64,000 bases of DNA. Origin: Tisiphia sp964030975. Its GTDB lineage: Bacteria; Pseudomonadota; Alphaproteobacteria; Rickettsiales; Rickettsiaceae. A program made the translations under genes and the position numbers. The stretch covers positions 1,302,001-1,366,000 of the forward strand of contig NZ_CAXIQH010000001.1 in NCBI RefSeq assembly GCF_964030975.1, read 5' to 3'. The notes beneath the pieces were generated by a model. The model was not told the origin of the DNA, did no database searches, and saw nothing but the letters and a program-made list of their open reading frames with translations. Of the stretch, positions 34,743 through 43,780 are shown piece by piece; position 1 is the stretch's first letter, and the number at the start of each line of letters is the position of its first letter.

Positions 34743-36299
34743 TTAGCCTAACTTCACCCCATATTTAGCTAGTAAAGATGAAAGCTCGGACTTTATACTA
34801 TTCAGTCCTTCTAAGCTATCTGATTCATATCGAGCAATAATTTTGGCTTCGGTGTTAGAGGCTCGGAGTAACCACCAGGCATTAGAGTCAATTGGTGAGT
34901 CAATCCTTATGCCATCAATATCGTTGAAGGCGATATTTTTGCTGATTAAATCCTCTTTTATTTGCTGAATAATATCAAATTTGAGGTCATCTGGTACCGG
35001 AACGCTAATTTCAGGGGTGCTATAACATTTAGGTAGCTCATCTATCATGTCGTCTAAAGTCTTGTCTGATCTTGATAGTAAATCAAGAAACCGTAGAGCA
35101 GCATAAATTGCATCATCATATCCATAATATTTATCAGCAAAAAATATATGACCACTGGTTTCTCCGCCAAGTAATGCCCTAGTTGTTTGCATCTTATCTT
35201 TAATAAAGGAATGACCTGTTTTCCACATTATCGGTCTTCCTCCATATGACTTAATCTGATTAAATATGGCACTACTTGATTTAATATCCATGATAATAGT
35301 TGCATGTGGGTTTTGATCAATTACATCTTTTGCTAATATACAGAGTATCTGATCACCTAAAATTATTCGTCCTTTCTTACTGATAATAGCTATACGATCT
35401 GCATCCCCATCAAATGCAATACCAATATCACAATTCTGGGTTCTAACTACTCCTATTAGTTGTTCTAGATTCTTGGCAATAGTAGGATCTGGATGATGAT
35501 TAGGAAAATTACCATCAATTTCTGAATTTATAACGATATTTTCGTTAGGTAACCTTAATGCTAATAAGTCAGTAATATTTCCAGCTGCACCGTTAGAAGG
35601 ATCCCAGGCTACTTTTATTTTAGGATATATAGTTATTTCTTGTAAAATCCTGTCTATGTATTGATCGGTGATATTCAATTCTTGTACATTATAGCTAACC
35701 CGATTAGCATTTAGCCATAGTAAACTGGCGTCATTGCGAGGAGGTGTGAGCCGACGAAGCAATCCATTTCTAATCACTTTTCTGGATTGCTTCGTCGCTA
35801 CTAAAGTCGGCTCCTCGCTAATAGACGTTTGTGAATTTGGTGTAATGTTAGTCGGGTCAACTATAGAACAATCGAGGCTAGACCAATCAGTGCTTAGAAT
35901 GCTATTTAGTAAATGCTGTATTTGTTGATCGAAAAAAGACTTTCCTTGTGATAACATTTTAAAACCATTATCATCTTTAGGATTATGTGATCCCGTGATC
36001 ATTATACTAGCTTGGGGCTTAAATATTTTGTCAGCAAAATATAAAACAGGGGAGGGGGTGACTCCTATTGAGATAACCTGTCCACCAGCTGAGATAATTC
36101 CATTAACCAAAGCATGGTAAAGGGCAGGGGAGCTTAATCTACCATCACGTCCTACAAATATTTTGTTTCCTTGTTTAGATATATTCAGTTTGGTAAAACA
36201 AAATCCAATTTTATAAGCAATAGTTGTATTAATATCTAGCAGACTGCTTCCACGAATATCGTATAACCTAAAAATTGTTCTATTTATTTCCATTGTCAT
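34743..36299 (-). CDS. manB: Phosphomannomutase/phosphoglucomutase with in-frame repeat
   Basis: The 518-aa alpha-D-phosphohexomutase interconverts sugar-6- and sugar-1-phosphates for surface polysaccharide. The active-site serine loop is TGSHNPKDDNGFK, the metal loop is AFDGDADRIA, and the sugar-binding loop is GGETSGHIFF. The C-terminal phosphate loop is less clear. The protein is about 60 residues longer than the family because a complete family A element (35692-35867) is inserted in frame after about residue 145, between domain 1 and domain 2. It is translated as a repeat peptide (VATKQSRKVIRNGLLRRL). The catalytic motifs are intact, so it is probably functional. Confidence 0.9.
   Translation of the reverse strand: MTMEINRTIFRLYDIRGSSLLDINTTIAYKIGFCFTKLNISKQGNKIFVGRDGRLSSPALYHALVNGIISAGGQVISIGVTPSPVLYFADKIFKPQASIMITGSHNPKDDNGFKMLSQGKSFFDQQIQHLLNSILSTDWSSLDCSIVDPTNITPNSQTSISEEPTLVATKQSRKVIRNGLLRRLTPPRNDASLLWLNANRVSYNVQELNITDQYIDRILQEITIYPKIKVAWDPSNGAAGNITDLLALRLPNENIVINSEIDGNFPNHHPDPTIAKNLEQLIGVVRTQNCDIGIAFDGDADRIAIISKKGRIILGDQILCILAKDVIDQNPHATIIMDIKSSSAIFNQIKSYGGRPIMWKTGHSFIKDKMQTTRALLGGETSGHIFFADKYYGYDDAIYAALRFLDLLSRSDKTLDDMIDELPKCYSTPEISVPVPDDLKFDIIQQIKEDLISKNIAFNDIDGIRIDSPIDSNAWWLLRASNTEAKIIARYESDSLEGLNSIKSELSSLLAKYGVKLG
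35692..35867. repeat. Full-length family A element inside the phosphomannomutase gene
   Basis: The left outer arm (tagctaacccgattagcat), core (35729-35827) and right outer arm (atgttagtcgggtcaacta) are present. Its length keeps the reading frame. It defines the complete structure of family A. Confidence 0.9.
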
Positions 36300-36382
36300 T
36301 ATAATTTAGGTATATTCGAATCTTTTAAATAATTTACTTTACGCACAACTCATGGTAATTTAAAATTGCAGAAAGTATAAGG

Positions 36383-36479
36383 CGTTATTGCGAGGAGCCA
36401 CTTTAGTGGCAACGAAGCAATCCAATTCTAATCACTTTTTGGATTGCTTCGTCGGTCTTATGACCTCCTCGCAATGACG
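36383..36479. repeat. Family A repeat upstream of tsaB
   Basis: The core copy fills most of the 244-bp spacer between manB and tsaB. It may separate the two divergent promoters. Confidence 0.85.
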
Positions 36480-36543
36480 TTGATGTTTTCTTATGACTTT
36501 CAAACTGTCCTGCGTAAAGTGAGTAGATAATTGATTACTATAA

Positions 36544-37236
36544 ATGAAAATTTTAGCATTTGATACGGTAAATAATAGTGCATCTGTTGCGATTTCTGAA
36601 GATAAAATTATTCTAGCCTATATTGAGGATTTAAGACCCTCCATGCAGGCTGAAACAATAGTGCCAATGATTGAAGAAGCTCTGAGGATAGCAAAGCTTT
36701 CTTACCATGATTTAAATTACCTAGCCGTTACAAATGGTCCAGGCAGTTTTACAGGTATTAGGGTAGGGTTGTCAGTGGCAAAAGGCATTTTGCTAAGTAC
36801 AAATATAATAGGTACCACTATATCTAATTTTGAGTATTCCTGGTGGAGAGCTAGTAGGCAAGTAAGTAACTATAATAAAAATGTTACTTTTAAATTTTTT
36901 ATTTTTCTCAATGCCTATAGAGGACAATTATATAGCCAAGTTTTTGACCAAGATGGACAGGCATCTATTCCTTTACTGCTAGATTATGACCAAGCCATTC
37001 AGTTATTAAATATAGAAGATAATACTATTAAGGTTTGTGCTGGTAGTGGGATAGGGATGATATACGACAAGATTAAGGATTTAGAAAATGTAATAATTTT
37101 ACCGCGTTTCACTAGAGTTAAGGCATGGCATATATGTCAATACATAGTTGATAAAATAGCTAAAAAATATAATTTTTCTAACTCTATCGAACCGTTATAT
37201 ATTAGACTAGCTGATGTGAAGATTAAACAGAGTTAG
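36544..37236 (+). CDS. tsaB: tRNA threonylcarbamoyladenosine protein TsaB
   Basis: The 230-aa ASKHA-fold protein has ILAFDTVNNSASVAI at the start and the family signature VTNGPGSFTGIRVGLSVAKG. It is a partner of TsaD in making t6A37 in ANN-reading tRNAs. The protein is full length. A family A element begins directly after its stop. Confidence 0.92.
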   Translation: MKILAFDTVNNSASVAISEDKIILAYIEDLRPSMQAETIVPMIEEALRIAKLSYHDLNYLAVTNGPGSFTGIRVGLSVAKGILLSTNIIGTTISNFEYSWWRASRQVSNYNKNVTFKFFIFLNAYRGQLYSQVFDQDGQASIPLLLDYDQAIQLLNIEDNTIKVCAGSGIGMIYDKIKDLENVIILPRFTRVKAWHICQYIVDKIAKKYNFSNSIEPLYIRLADVKIKQS

Positions 37237-37237
37237 C

Positions 37238-37448
37238 TAACTCGACTAACATTACGCCAAATTTACAAACGTCATTGCGAGGAGCTACTTTAGTAGCGAC
37301 GAAGCAATTGTAAGATGTCATTCCCGCGTAGGCGGGAATCTAGAACCATGCCTACGCAGGGATGACACAAAAATGGATTGCTTCGTCGGCTTACGCCTAC
37401 TTGCAATGACGCCAGTTTTATAGTTAAATGCTAATCGGGTTAGCTATA
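37238..37448. repeat. Family A element with nested family B
   Basis: The outer arms are at about 37238 and 37430. The core is 37270-37411 and is split by a family B copy (37317-37367). Family B therefore arrived after this A copy. Confidence 0.85.
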
Positions 37449-37475
37449 GCTAGCCTTACTTATGGAGTAAATATT

Positions 37476-38792
37476 ATGATTTCTACTGGACTAGTGTATC
37501 AAGGGAAACAAAGAAATTTAACCAGGGAGCAAAAAGAAGCTGTTGGGTTGCTGTCAATCGGGACATTTTTAGAGTATTTTGACCTGATGCTCTATGTACA
37601 TATGGCGGTATTGTTGAATGAGTTATTTTTTCCCCAAACTGATCCACACACTGCTACTCTTTTGTCAGCTTTTGCCTTCTGTGCTACTTTTGTTTTTCGA
37701 CCAATTGGTGCGGTGCTATTTGGCTGGATAGGTGACAAAGTAGGTCGCAAAGCTACGGTAGTTGTCACAACTTTTATGATGGCATGTTCTTGTTTGGTGA
37801 TGTTTAGTTTGCCTACTTATGCTCAAATTGGTATTACCGCTTCAGTATTAATCACTATTTGTCGGATAGTGCAAGGCATGTCATCCTTAGGAGAAGTAGT
37901 AGGGGCTGAATTATATTTAATGGAAATAACCAAACCACCGATGCAATATCCTGTTGTTGGTTTTATTGCAATATTTGCTGATCTGGGTGCAGTATTTGCT
38001 TTAGGTGTTGCAACGCTTGTTACTTCATATAGATTTAAATGGCAATATGCTTTTTTATTTGGTGCAGTGATTGCTCTGGTGGGAGCTGTGGCAAGAACGA
38101 GGCTTAGAGAAACTCCAGAATTTGCTGATGCAACCAAAAGATTGCTAAATAAACTTAAAACTTTTGGTTTAGAGAAAAAGGATATTACTAATCAACAAAT
38201 GTTAAATGAAAAGGTTAATGTAAAAACTATATTAGCTTATTTATCAATTGAGTCTACTGGACCAATTTGTTTTTATTTTCTATATGTGCATTGTAGTGCT
38301 ATACTTAGAACTATCTTAAATTATAATTCTCAGCAAATTATTGCTCATAACTTGATTATTGCAATAGCATATCTACTTATTGGTATTGCATATACTTATT
38401 TAAGTTATAAGATATGTCCACTAAAAATTTCAAAGACACGATTAGTAATTTTTGCTAGTACTATTATATTTTTGCCATATTTATTGAATAATATTCAATC
38501 TTCTGTCCATTTATTATTATTACAGTTATTTGTAGTGATATTTGGACCAAGGGTATTTCCAGCGACCCCAATATTTTATAAGCAGTTTCCGGTGTTTAAA
38601 CGTTTTAGATGTGTCAGTATCTCATTCGCTGTGGTACGGGCAATAATGTTTATTGCCACATCTTTTGGACTAATTTATTTAATAGATCATTTTGATAATT
38701 GGGGAATAGTAATATTATTTGTACCATTCCTTGTGGCATATTGGTTTGGCTTACGTCATTTTGAAAGATTAGAGAAATTACGCAATGTTTAA
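37476..38792 (+). CDS. proP: MFS transporter, ProP-like
   Basis: The 438-aa membrane protein has about 12 segments, the signature TFLEYFDLMLYVHMAVLLNEL and the MFS loop GWIGDKVGRKA. It is paralogous to the transporter at 2200-3546. The ATG at 37476 has a good GGAG site. An in-frame ATG at 37428 lies inside the repeat arm and is rejected. Solute/proton symport is inferred, with unknown substrate. It is convergent with the HD gene at 39035, the same pairing as at 1587-3546. Confidence 0.88.
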   Translation: MISTGLVYQGKQRNLTREQKEAVGLLSIGTFLEYFDLMLYVHMAVLLNELFFPQTDPHTATLLSAFAFCATFVFRPIGAVLFGWIGDKVGRKATVVVTTFMMACSCLVMFSLPTYAQIGITASVLITICRIVQGMSSLGEVVGAELYLMEITKPPMQYPVVGFIAIFADLGAVFALGVATLVTSYRFKWQYAFLFGAVIALVGAVARTRLRETPEFADATKRLLNKLKTFGLEKKDITNQQMLNEKVNVKTILAYLSIESTGPICFYFLYVHCSAILRTILNYNSQQIIAHNLIIAIAYLLIGIAYTYLSYKICPLKISKTRLVIFASTIIFLPYLLNNIQSSVHLLLLQLFVVIFGPRVFPATPIFYKQFPVFKRFRCVSISFAVVRAIMFIATSFGLIYLIDHFDNWGIVILFVPFLVAYWFGLRHFERLEKLRNV

Positions 38793-38859
38793 TAAAGAAT
38801 TTCTAGCTCGTTTGTGTTATAACCCGAATAAGTTCTTGATATTGTTATAAGTTCCTAAA

Positions 38860-39030
38860 TGTCTATTAACGAGGAGACTTAAAGCCCGAACAAAGTAATT
38901 GTAAGTTGTCATTCCCGCCTCCGAGGGAATCTAGAACCCTGCCGCAGGGATGACACAAAAATGGATTACTTCGTCGCTACTAAAGTAGCTCTTCGCAATG
39001 ACGGAAGTATTACTATGGCTAAATGCTAAT
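38860..39030. repeat. Family A element with nested family B
   Basis: An A copy with a degraded left half, containing a family B segment (about 38910-38958), and a right outer arm at about 39015-39030. It lies between the convergent transporter and HD genes. Confidence 0.8.
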
Positions 39031-39034
39031 CGGG

Positions 39035-39670
39035 TTATATTTCTTCACATACAGAATTATAGCATAATTCATACAAATGGTTCTCCAACTTTACATGACC
39101 CAAATAAGTACATACAGCTAAAAAACTTTGTAATGTTTCATCAACTATCTTCTTAATTTTTTCTGGGGATTTATATCCAATAGTTTGCATATTATGAAGT
39201 CGGTCAAATAACTTAATCAATAAAACATCATATTTCTTTTGGTTATATAATAAATCTAATGTTTCTGCTGAGCTGATCTTCCCATAGGATTTAAGCCTAG
39301 TTAAATCTACTACTTGGTTGGCAATTTGCTTACCAAAAACCCTAGCGATCATATCTTCAGTAAGGATTGTATCTTCAATAGTATCATGCAGTAAGCTGGT
39401 AATGATCATATCAGTCCTGAAATATTGTGGCATTTCTTGTGCTGTATATTCAGCCACCATGTATGCTACTTCTATTGGATGGGAATAATATGGGGCACCA
39501 GATTGTCGCATTTGGCTACCATGATATTTTCTTGCGTAATAGATACCTCTTCTAATCTCATTAATATCTAGTGGTTGGTTTACTTGTTGGTTCAGTTGAG
39601 TTAGTTTATTCAGTAACTTATCAACATATTGACAATTTTCATATTTTGACTGCTGAACAAGATTTTTCAT
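39035..39670 (-). CDS. SpoT-like HD-domain hydrolase
   Basis: The 211-aa stand-alone HD hydrolase has His64 (YYSHPIEVA), His95-Asp96 (LLHDTIEDT) and KLFDRLHNMQTIG. It is a close paralogue of the protein at 1587-2309 and shows the normal C-terminus (LENHLYELCYN) that the other copy has lost. It carries no synthetase domain. Function in (p)ppGpp turnover is inferred from the family. Confidence 0.82.
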   Translation of the reverse strand: MKNLVQQSKYENCQYVDKLLNKLTQLNQQVNQPLDINEIRRGIYYARKYHGSQMRQSGAPYYSHPIEVAYMVAEYTAQEMPQYFRTDMIITSLLHDTIEDTILTEDMIARVFGKQIANQVVDLTRLKSYGKISSAETLDLLYNQKKYDVLLIKLFDRLHNMQTIGYKSPEKIKKIVDETLQSFLAVCTYLGHVKLENHLYELCYNSVCEEI

Positions 39671-39787
39671 GGAATTTGTCCTGTTATTTGAATTATACTT
39701 TATATATTATAACTCAAAAATAAGTTAACACTAAGTGTTTATTATATATTTTTTACTTATACCTTATAAATTATTTCCTCTGGAATC

Positions 39788-40630
39788 TTAAATTTTATCT
39801 AGAAGATAAGAAATTATTTTGAAAAAGAGATTATCATGAGCAAGGGATAAGACAACCTCTATAGTAATCAACATTATAATGATCCATTCAAGTCTAGTGG
39901 AGTGTTTATAGTTTAAGTCATTTGACAAAATGTTATAGAGTTCATGGATCATATTTAGTCGATTGTTGAGAATATTCTGACGAATTTGAATATCTTGGAA
40001 CTCTGCGGTCATTAAGTATAAAGGTTCGTAACTAGGGCGACGCCAGAAGAATTCAGGAGTATCTAATATATCGCTGTGTAAATTAATCGAATATCGTTCG
40101 TTAAATAATATACCAATTTGTTGAGATATTTCTTTTTTTGATAGAGATACGCTGCCAGTACTGGCTAGTTCTTGTTGAATTGGGGTAGTTTTTACAATTA
40201 AATTACTGACCGATTTTTCTAGCACACTAAGCTTAACTGACTGAGCCAAGGCATGCGAGATAGACAACTTTATGAAAGTTGATTTATCAGCAAGGATGAT
40301 TTGGTTTTTTTCTTCATCTATAAATGTTTTACCGGTAATTTCATCATAATCGAAATAAATAAAGTCAGAAATTAGCTCGTCACTTTGATTAGTTTTAAGA
40401 GCTACTATTTCTGCAAGGAGCATTTTTTCTTGGCTTTCTTGAGCTCCCCATATAGTAACACAGCCGAAAGGGAAGAAGAAAACATCGATAGGATTTGAAT
40501 TTTCTCTTTGTTCTTTTTGAATATATAGTACATCATCGAAATATTTAGGTTCAAGACCGATATTATTGAGGTTTATTACTAAATCGTTCATCTCATATTC
40601 AGAAGTTGTACAATAGGAAGTGCATCTCAT
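39788..40630 (-). CDS. DUF155 (RMD1/Sif2-like) family protein
   Basis: The 280-aa protein has the DVFFFPFGCVTIWG motif (about residues 50-63), FWRRPSYEPLY in the middle, and a hydrophobic C-terminal segment with WIIIMLITIEVVLSL, as in the YagE/RMD1 family. Mitochondrial members are inner-membrane proteins linked to the mitoribosome and cytoskeleton; the bacterial function is unknown. It is divergent from ygfZ, 95 bases apart. Confidence 0.8.
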   Translation of the reverse strand: MRCTSYCTTSEYEMNDLVINLNNIGLEPKYFDDVLYIQKEQRENSNPIDVFFFPFGCVTIWGAQESQEKMLLAEIVALKTNQSDELISDFIYFDYDEITGKTFIDEEKNQIILADKSTFIKLSISHALAQSVKLSVLEKSVSNLIVKTTPIQQELASTGSVSLSKKEISQQIGILFNERYSINLHSDILDTPEFFWRRPSYEPLYLMTAEFQDIQIRQNILNNRLNMIHELYNILSNDLNYKHSTRLEWIIIMLITIEVVLSLAHDNLFFKIISYLLDKI

Positions 40631-40724
40631 ATAATAAATAATTTATAGCAAACAATTGTTGCGTCAGTGTAGTATAGTAGTTATAAAAGTTATAAAGTCA
40701 ATTAAAATGTAATAGTTAGTAGTT

Positions 40725-41528
40725 ATGTATGAAATATTAACAAATAGAGCAATCATTGAGGTTGCTGGTAATGATGCGATGAATTTTTTGCATAATTTGA
40801 CAACTAATGATATAAAAAATAACGATTATTGTTACACTTATGCTCTAAATAATCAAGGAAGGTATTTATTTGATTTTTTTGTATTGAAACTATCGGCAAC
40901 AAGGTTTTTTATTGATATAAATATTAATCAGTCTGATTTATTTAAAAATCACTTAGTGCAGTACAAGTTACGTGCTAAAATTGAAGTGAATGACTTAACT
41001 AACGCCTATCAGGTTATTTACTCAAAGCAACAATTGCAATTTAATAGCTACCAAGACCCCCGCTATGACCAGCTTGGTTTCCGTTCCATTGTTAATAAAG
41101 ATGATTTTTTAACACCCACCGAAATAGAAGGCTTATATCAGCAAGATAAATATAATTTTGCCATAGTTGATGGCTATGGGGATTTAAATGCCAACAGATC
41201 TATTCCGATCGAATATGGTGCTGAAGAGTTAAATGCTATAAGTTATACTAAAGGTTGTTATATTGGACAGGAAGTTATTTCCAGAACAAAATACCAAGGA
41301 GTTGTAAGAAAGAAAATATTTAAATTATCCATTAATACAGACAATTTAGATATGTCGAAAGATGATGAGATTATTGCCAATAATAAAAAAATTGGTACAG
41401 TATGTTCAACTTATCAAAATATGGCAATAGCTTTAATTAGGGTGGACGACTATTATTCGTTACAAAATACAGTTATTACTGTAAAAGACTTATCCGTTTC
41501 TTTGGCTGTTCCACCTTGGCGTTGTTGA
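40725..41528 (+). CDS. ygfZ: Folate-dependent Fe-S repair protein YgfZ
   Basis: The 267-aa protein is GcvT-like. The YgfZ signature YTKGCYIGQEVISRTKYQG (KGCYxGQE) lies near residue 185. In other bacteria it supports Fe-S enzymes through tetrahydrofolate. The early MNFLHNLTTNDI segment is also typical. Confidence 0.9.
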   Translation: MYEILTNRAIIEVAGNDAMNFLHNLTTNDIKNNDYCYTYALNNQGRYLFDFFVLKLSATRFFIDININQSDLFKNHLVQYKLRAKIEVNDLTNAYQVIYSKQQLQFNSYQDPRYDQLGFRSIVNKDDFLTPTEIEGLYQQDKYNFAIVDGYGDLNANRSIPIEYGAEELNAISYTKGCYIGQEVISRTKYQGVVRKKIFKLSINTDNLDMSKDDEIIANNKKIGTVCSTYQNMAIALIRVDDYYSLQNTVITVKDLSVSLAVPPWRC

Positions 41529-41534
41529 TGTTAC

Positions 41535-42716
41535 TTAACGGCATTGCATTATTAATTCAAATTGCTTGCCATCCGTAAGAATAATTTTTGTATTAGTGTT
41601 GTAAATAATTGGATCATTAACTCGTTCGTGACCAAATCTATTAGTCTTAAATACTGGAATTTTTAAGGTAGCGGCAAAATCAGTAAGAGTAGTAATGATG
41701 GTCTCATTATCATTTCCACAAGCTCCAAATATTATAGCATTTATTCGATCTAACAGTCCTGCTTGTTTTAAATGATACAAGATACGATCTAGTTGGTATG
41801 GTTTTATATAAACATCTTCTAAAAAAAGTATCTTATCGGCTGTTTTTATCTGCCATGATGTACCTATAGATGTTTGTACAATGGTTAGATTACCACCCGT
41901 AAGGTTACCTGTAACGATTTTACTGGATTTTGCCGCAAGGTTAAGGGCTGATAATCCTTTAATTTTAGCTTGAGTTTCTTTACCAGAAATTATTTTTGCT
42001 ATTTTTATAAAATTCTGACGATCTTTAGTTGGATTAAGTATTTCAATGATGCCATTACCATGTATTGTCTTCCACCCCCATTCTTGCGACAAGAAAATAT
42101 GTAAGGCTGTCATATCACTAAATCCTATAAAAAACTTCTCCTTTATCGGTTTCTTTAAGCGTTGTAAGTCAGGAATCAATTTTGCTGAACCATATCCCCC
42201 ACGCAGAGTCCATATTATGTTATCTGATTGATCAGTTAGCGTCTTTTCCAAACATAATAACCTTGTCTGGTCATCGGCAGAATGGAATAAGCTTTTTCCT
42301 GTAAAACAATCATTTGGAATATTTAGTTTTAACGAAGCAATATTTCTCAAATTAGATAATAATTCATTACTTCCCCCCGAGGCGGGAGCAACAACAGTAA
42401 TTTTTGTATCTTTCAATAAACTAATAAATTCTGCATTATTCTTGTTAAAATCTGAACTGGAGAATGCTGATAATAACATAAAAATAACCGGTAGGAAGAT
42501 TGTACGAATTGTTAGGAGCCGAATAGTCGAGACGATGCGGAGCAGCGTGCATAGCAAACTGACGTCATTGCGAGGAGCTACTTTAGTAGCGACGAAGCAA
42601 TCCATAAAAGTGATTAGAAATGGATTGCTTCGTCGGCTCATGCCTCCTCGCAATGACGGAGTAATACTATTCGAGTTAGCTATATTAGTACGCAAAAGAT
42701 AATTGTTGAATTTCAT
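41535..42716 (-). CDS. LD-carboxypeptidase family S66 with repeat in the leader
   Basis: The 393-aa serine peptidase of the LdcA/MccF family trims the terminal D-Ala of murein tetrapeptides or related amides. The nucleophile Ser is in IGFSDMTALH. A conserved Glu probably lies in the LFLEDVYIKP segment. The catalytic His is in RFGHERVNDPI, and TLRGGYGSAKLI is the substrate loop. A family A repeat (42563-42659) is inserted in frame near codon 15, so the leader is MKFNNYLLR, then repeat-encoded residues, then a hydrophobic stretch (TIFLPVIFMLL). The original product probably had a signal peptide that the repeat now interrupts. Confidence 0.85.
   Translation of the reverse strand: MKFNNYLLRTNIANSNSITPSLRGGMSRRSNPFLITFMDCFVATKVAPRNDVSLLCTLLRIVSTIRLLTIRTIFLPVIFMLLSAFSSSDFNKNNAEFISLLKDTKITVVAPASGGSNELLSNLRNIASLKLNIPNDCFTGKSLFHSADDQTRLLCLEKTLTDQSDNIIWTLRGGYGSAKLIPDLQRLKKPIKEKFFIGFSDMTALHIFLSQEWGWKTIHGNGIIEILNPTKDRQNFIKIAKIISGKETQAKIKGLSALNLAAKSSKIVTGNLTGGNLTIVQTSIGTSWQIKTADKILFLEDVYIKPYQLDRILYHLKQAGLLDRINAIIFGACGNDNETIITTLTDFAATLKIPVFKTNRFGHERVNDPIIYNTNTKIILTDGKQFELIMQCR
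42563..42680. repeat. Family A element in the leader of the S66 peptidase gene
   Basis: The core is 42563-42659 with the right arm (attcgagttagctatatta) up to about 42685. It is in frame and without stop codons on the peptidase strand. Confidence 0.85.
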
Positions 42717-42725
42717 CGAAGTTTC

Positions 42726-43178
42726 CTATTTATGATATGGATGGTTTTCTATTATGGTCTGAGTCCGATATATTTGTTCTAATAATATTATTTTTGCCAT
42801 TTGATGGGGCATAGTCATTTTTGAAAGGCTAAGATTGATATTTGCTTGTTCAATAATAGACTTATCTAAACCGAATGCTCCGCCAATAATAAATTGTATA
42901 TTTTTGCCTGATTGCAAATTATTTGCTATTAATTTTGTAAATTCATGGCTATTATAACTCTGACCAATGATATTTAGTACTATTTTACAGGATTTTTCTT
43001 CTAAAAGTTCGTTAATTAATTTACCTTCAAATTGTTTAATTTGTTCAGCTGGTAATTTTTTTGAATAACAAATCTCTGTAGATTTTATATTATATTTTAT
43101 CAATTTCTGATAATCTTTGGCAATTGGCTGATAATAATTATTAAGTTTTCCAACGGAAATTATTTGTATTTGTCTCAT
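42726..43178 (-). CDS. rlmH: 23S rRNA pseudouridine-1915 methyltransferase RlmH
   Basis: The 150-aa SPOUT methyltransferase has IIGGAFGLDKSI (AdoMet knot) and the ending MTMPHQMAKIILLEQIYRTQTI, followed by HPYHK. These are diagnostic for RlmH. It is 9 bases upstream of the S66 peptidase gene, so probably co-transcribed. Confidence 0.95.
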   Translation of the reverse strand: MRQIQIISVGKLNNYYQPIAKDYQKLIKYNIKSTEICYSKKLPAEQIKQFEGKLINELLEEKSCKIVLNIIGQSYNSHEFTKLIANNLQSGKNIQFIIGGAFGLDKSIIEQANINLSLSKMTMPHQMAKIILLEQIYRTQTIIENHPYHK

Positions 43179-43389
43179 TATTTTATTATTGATTAATTAA
43201 TTTAATTATACATCATAAAAGTTATGCACTAAGTAAAAGTTAGAAAATTATATTGACTTTTTATATATTTTTAATTAAGATGTTAACGAGATTTAATCTA
43301 TACTTTAAGCAATTATGGCAACATATCTGGCTGTTAATAAGACATAAAACTAACCTTGGCACGGGTTATCCAGAATAATTATTTTTTAT

Positions 43390-43410
43390 TTACCCACAAA
43401 CTTATCCACA
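43390..43410. other. Two DnaA-box-like sites
   Basis: TTACCCACA (43390-43398) and TTATCCACA (43402-43410) lie in the spacer upstream of rlmH. Two sites alone are weak evidence for function. The spacer 43179-43467 shows nothing else. Confidence 0.3.
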
Positions 43411-43467
43411 ATTTATTTTACTTATTTAACCCCTATGGCAATTTAAAAATTGCAGAAAAGTACAAGA

Positions 43468-43744
43468 CGTCATTGCGAGACCACGTGAGTGTAGTGGCAA
43501 TCCATTTCTAATCATTTTTTGGATTGCTTCGTCGCCACTAAAGTGGCTCCCTCGCAATGACAGAAGTACTTTTACCCATACGTCATTGCGAGGAGCTACT
43601 TTAGTAGCGACGAAGCAATCCTGTTTTGTGTCATCCCTGCTTCGGTGCGGGATCTAGATTCCCGCCGTTGCTAAGAATGACAGAGAGTGCAAGAATGATA
43701 ACTTGCAATTGCTTCGTTGACCTGCGGTCTTCCTTGCAATGACG
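43468..43744. repeat. Two family A elements, the second with nested family B
   Basis: The units are at 43468-43562 and 43581-43744. The second is broken by a family B copy (about 43625-43682) and adjoining bases, with the same order of insertion as at 37270-37411. Confidence 0.8.
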
Positions 43745-43780
43745 GAGAATTTAGAACCTATAATGGATTAGCTATAAAGT

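Noticed and set aside
37428..37475. Upstream start for the second ProP-like gene
   Set aside because: These codons lie in the family A outer arm; the paralogue lacks them and a better ribosome site precedes 37476.
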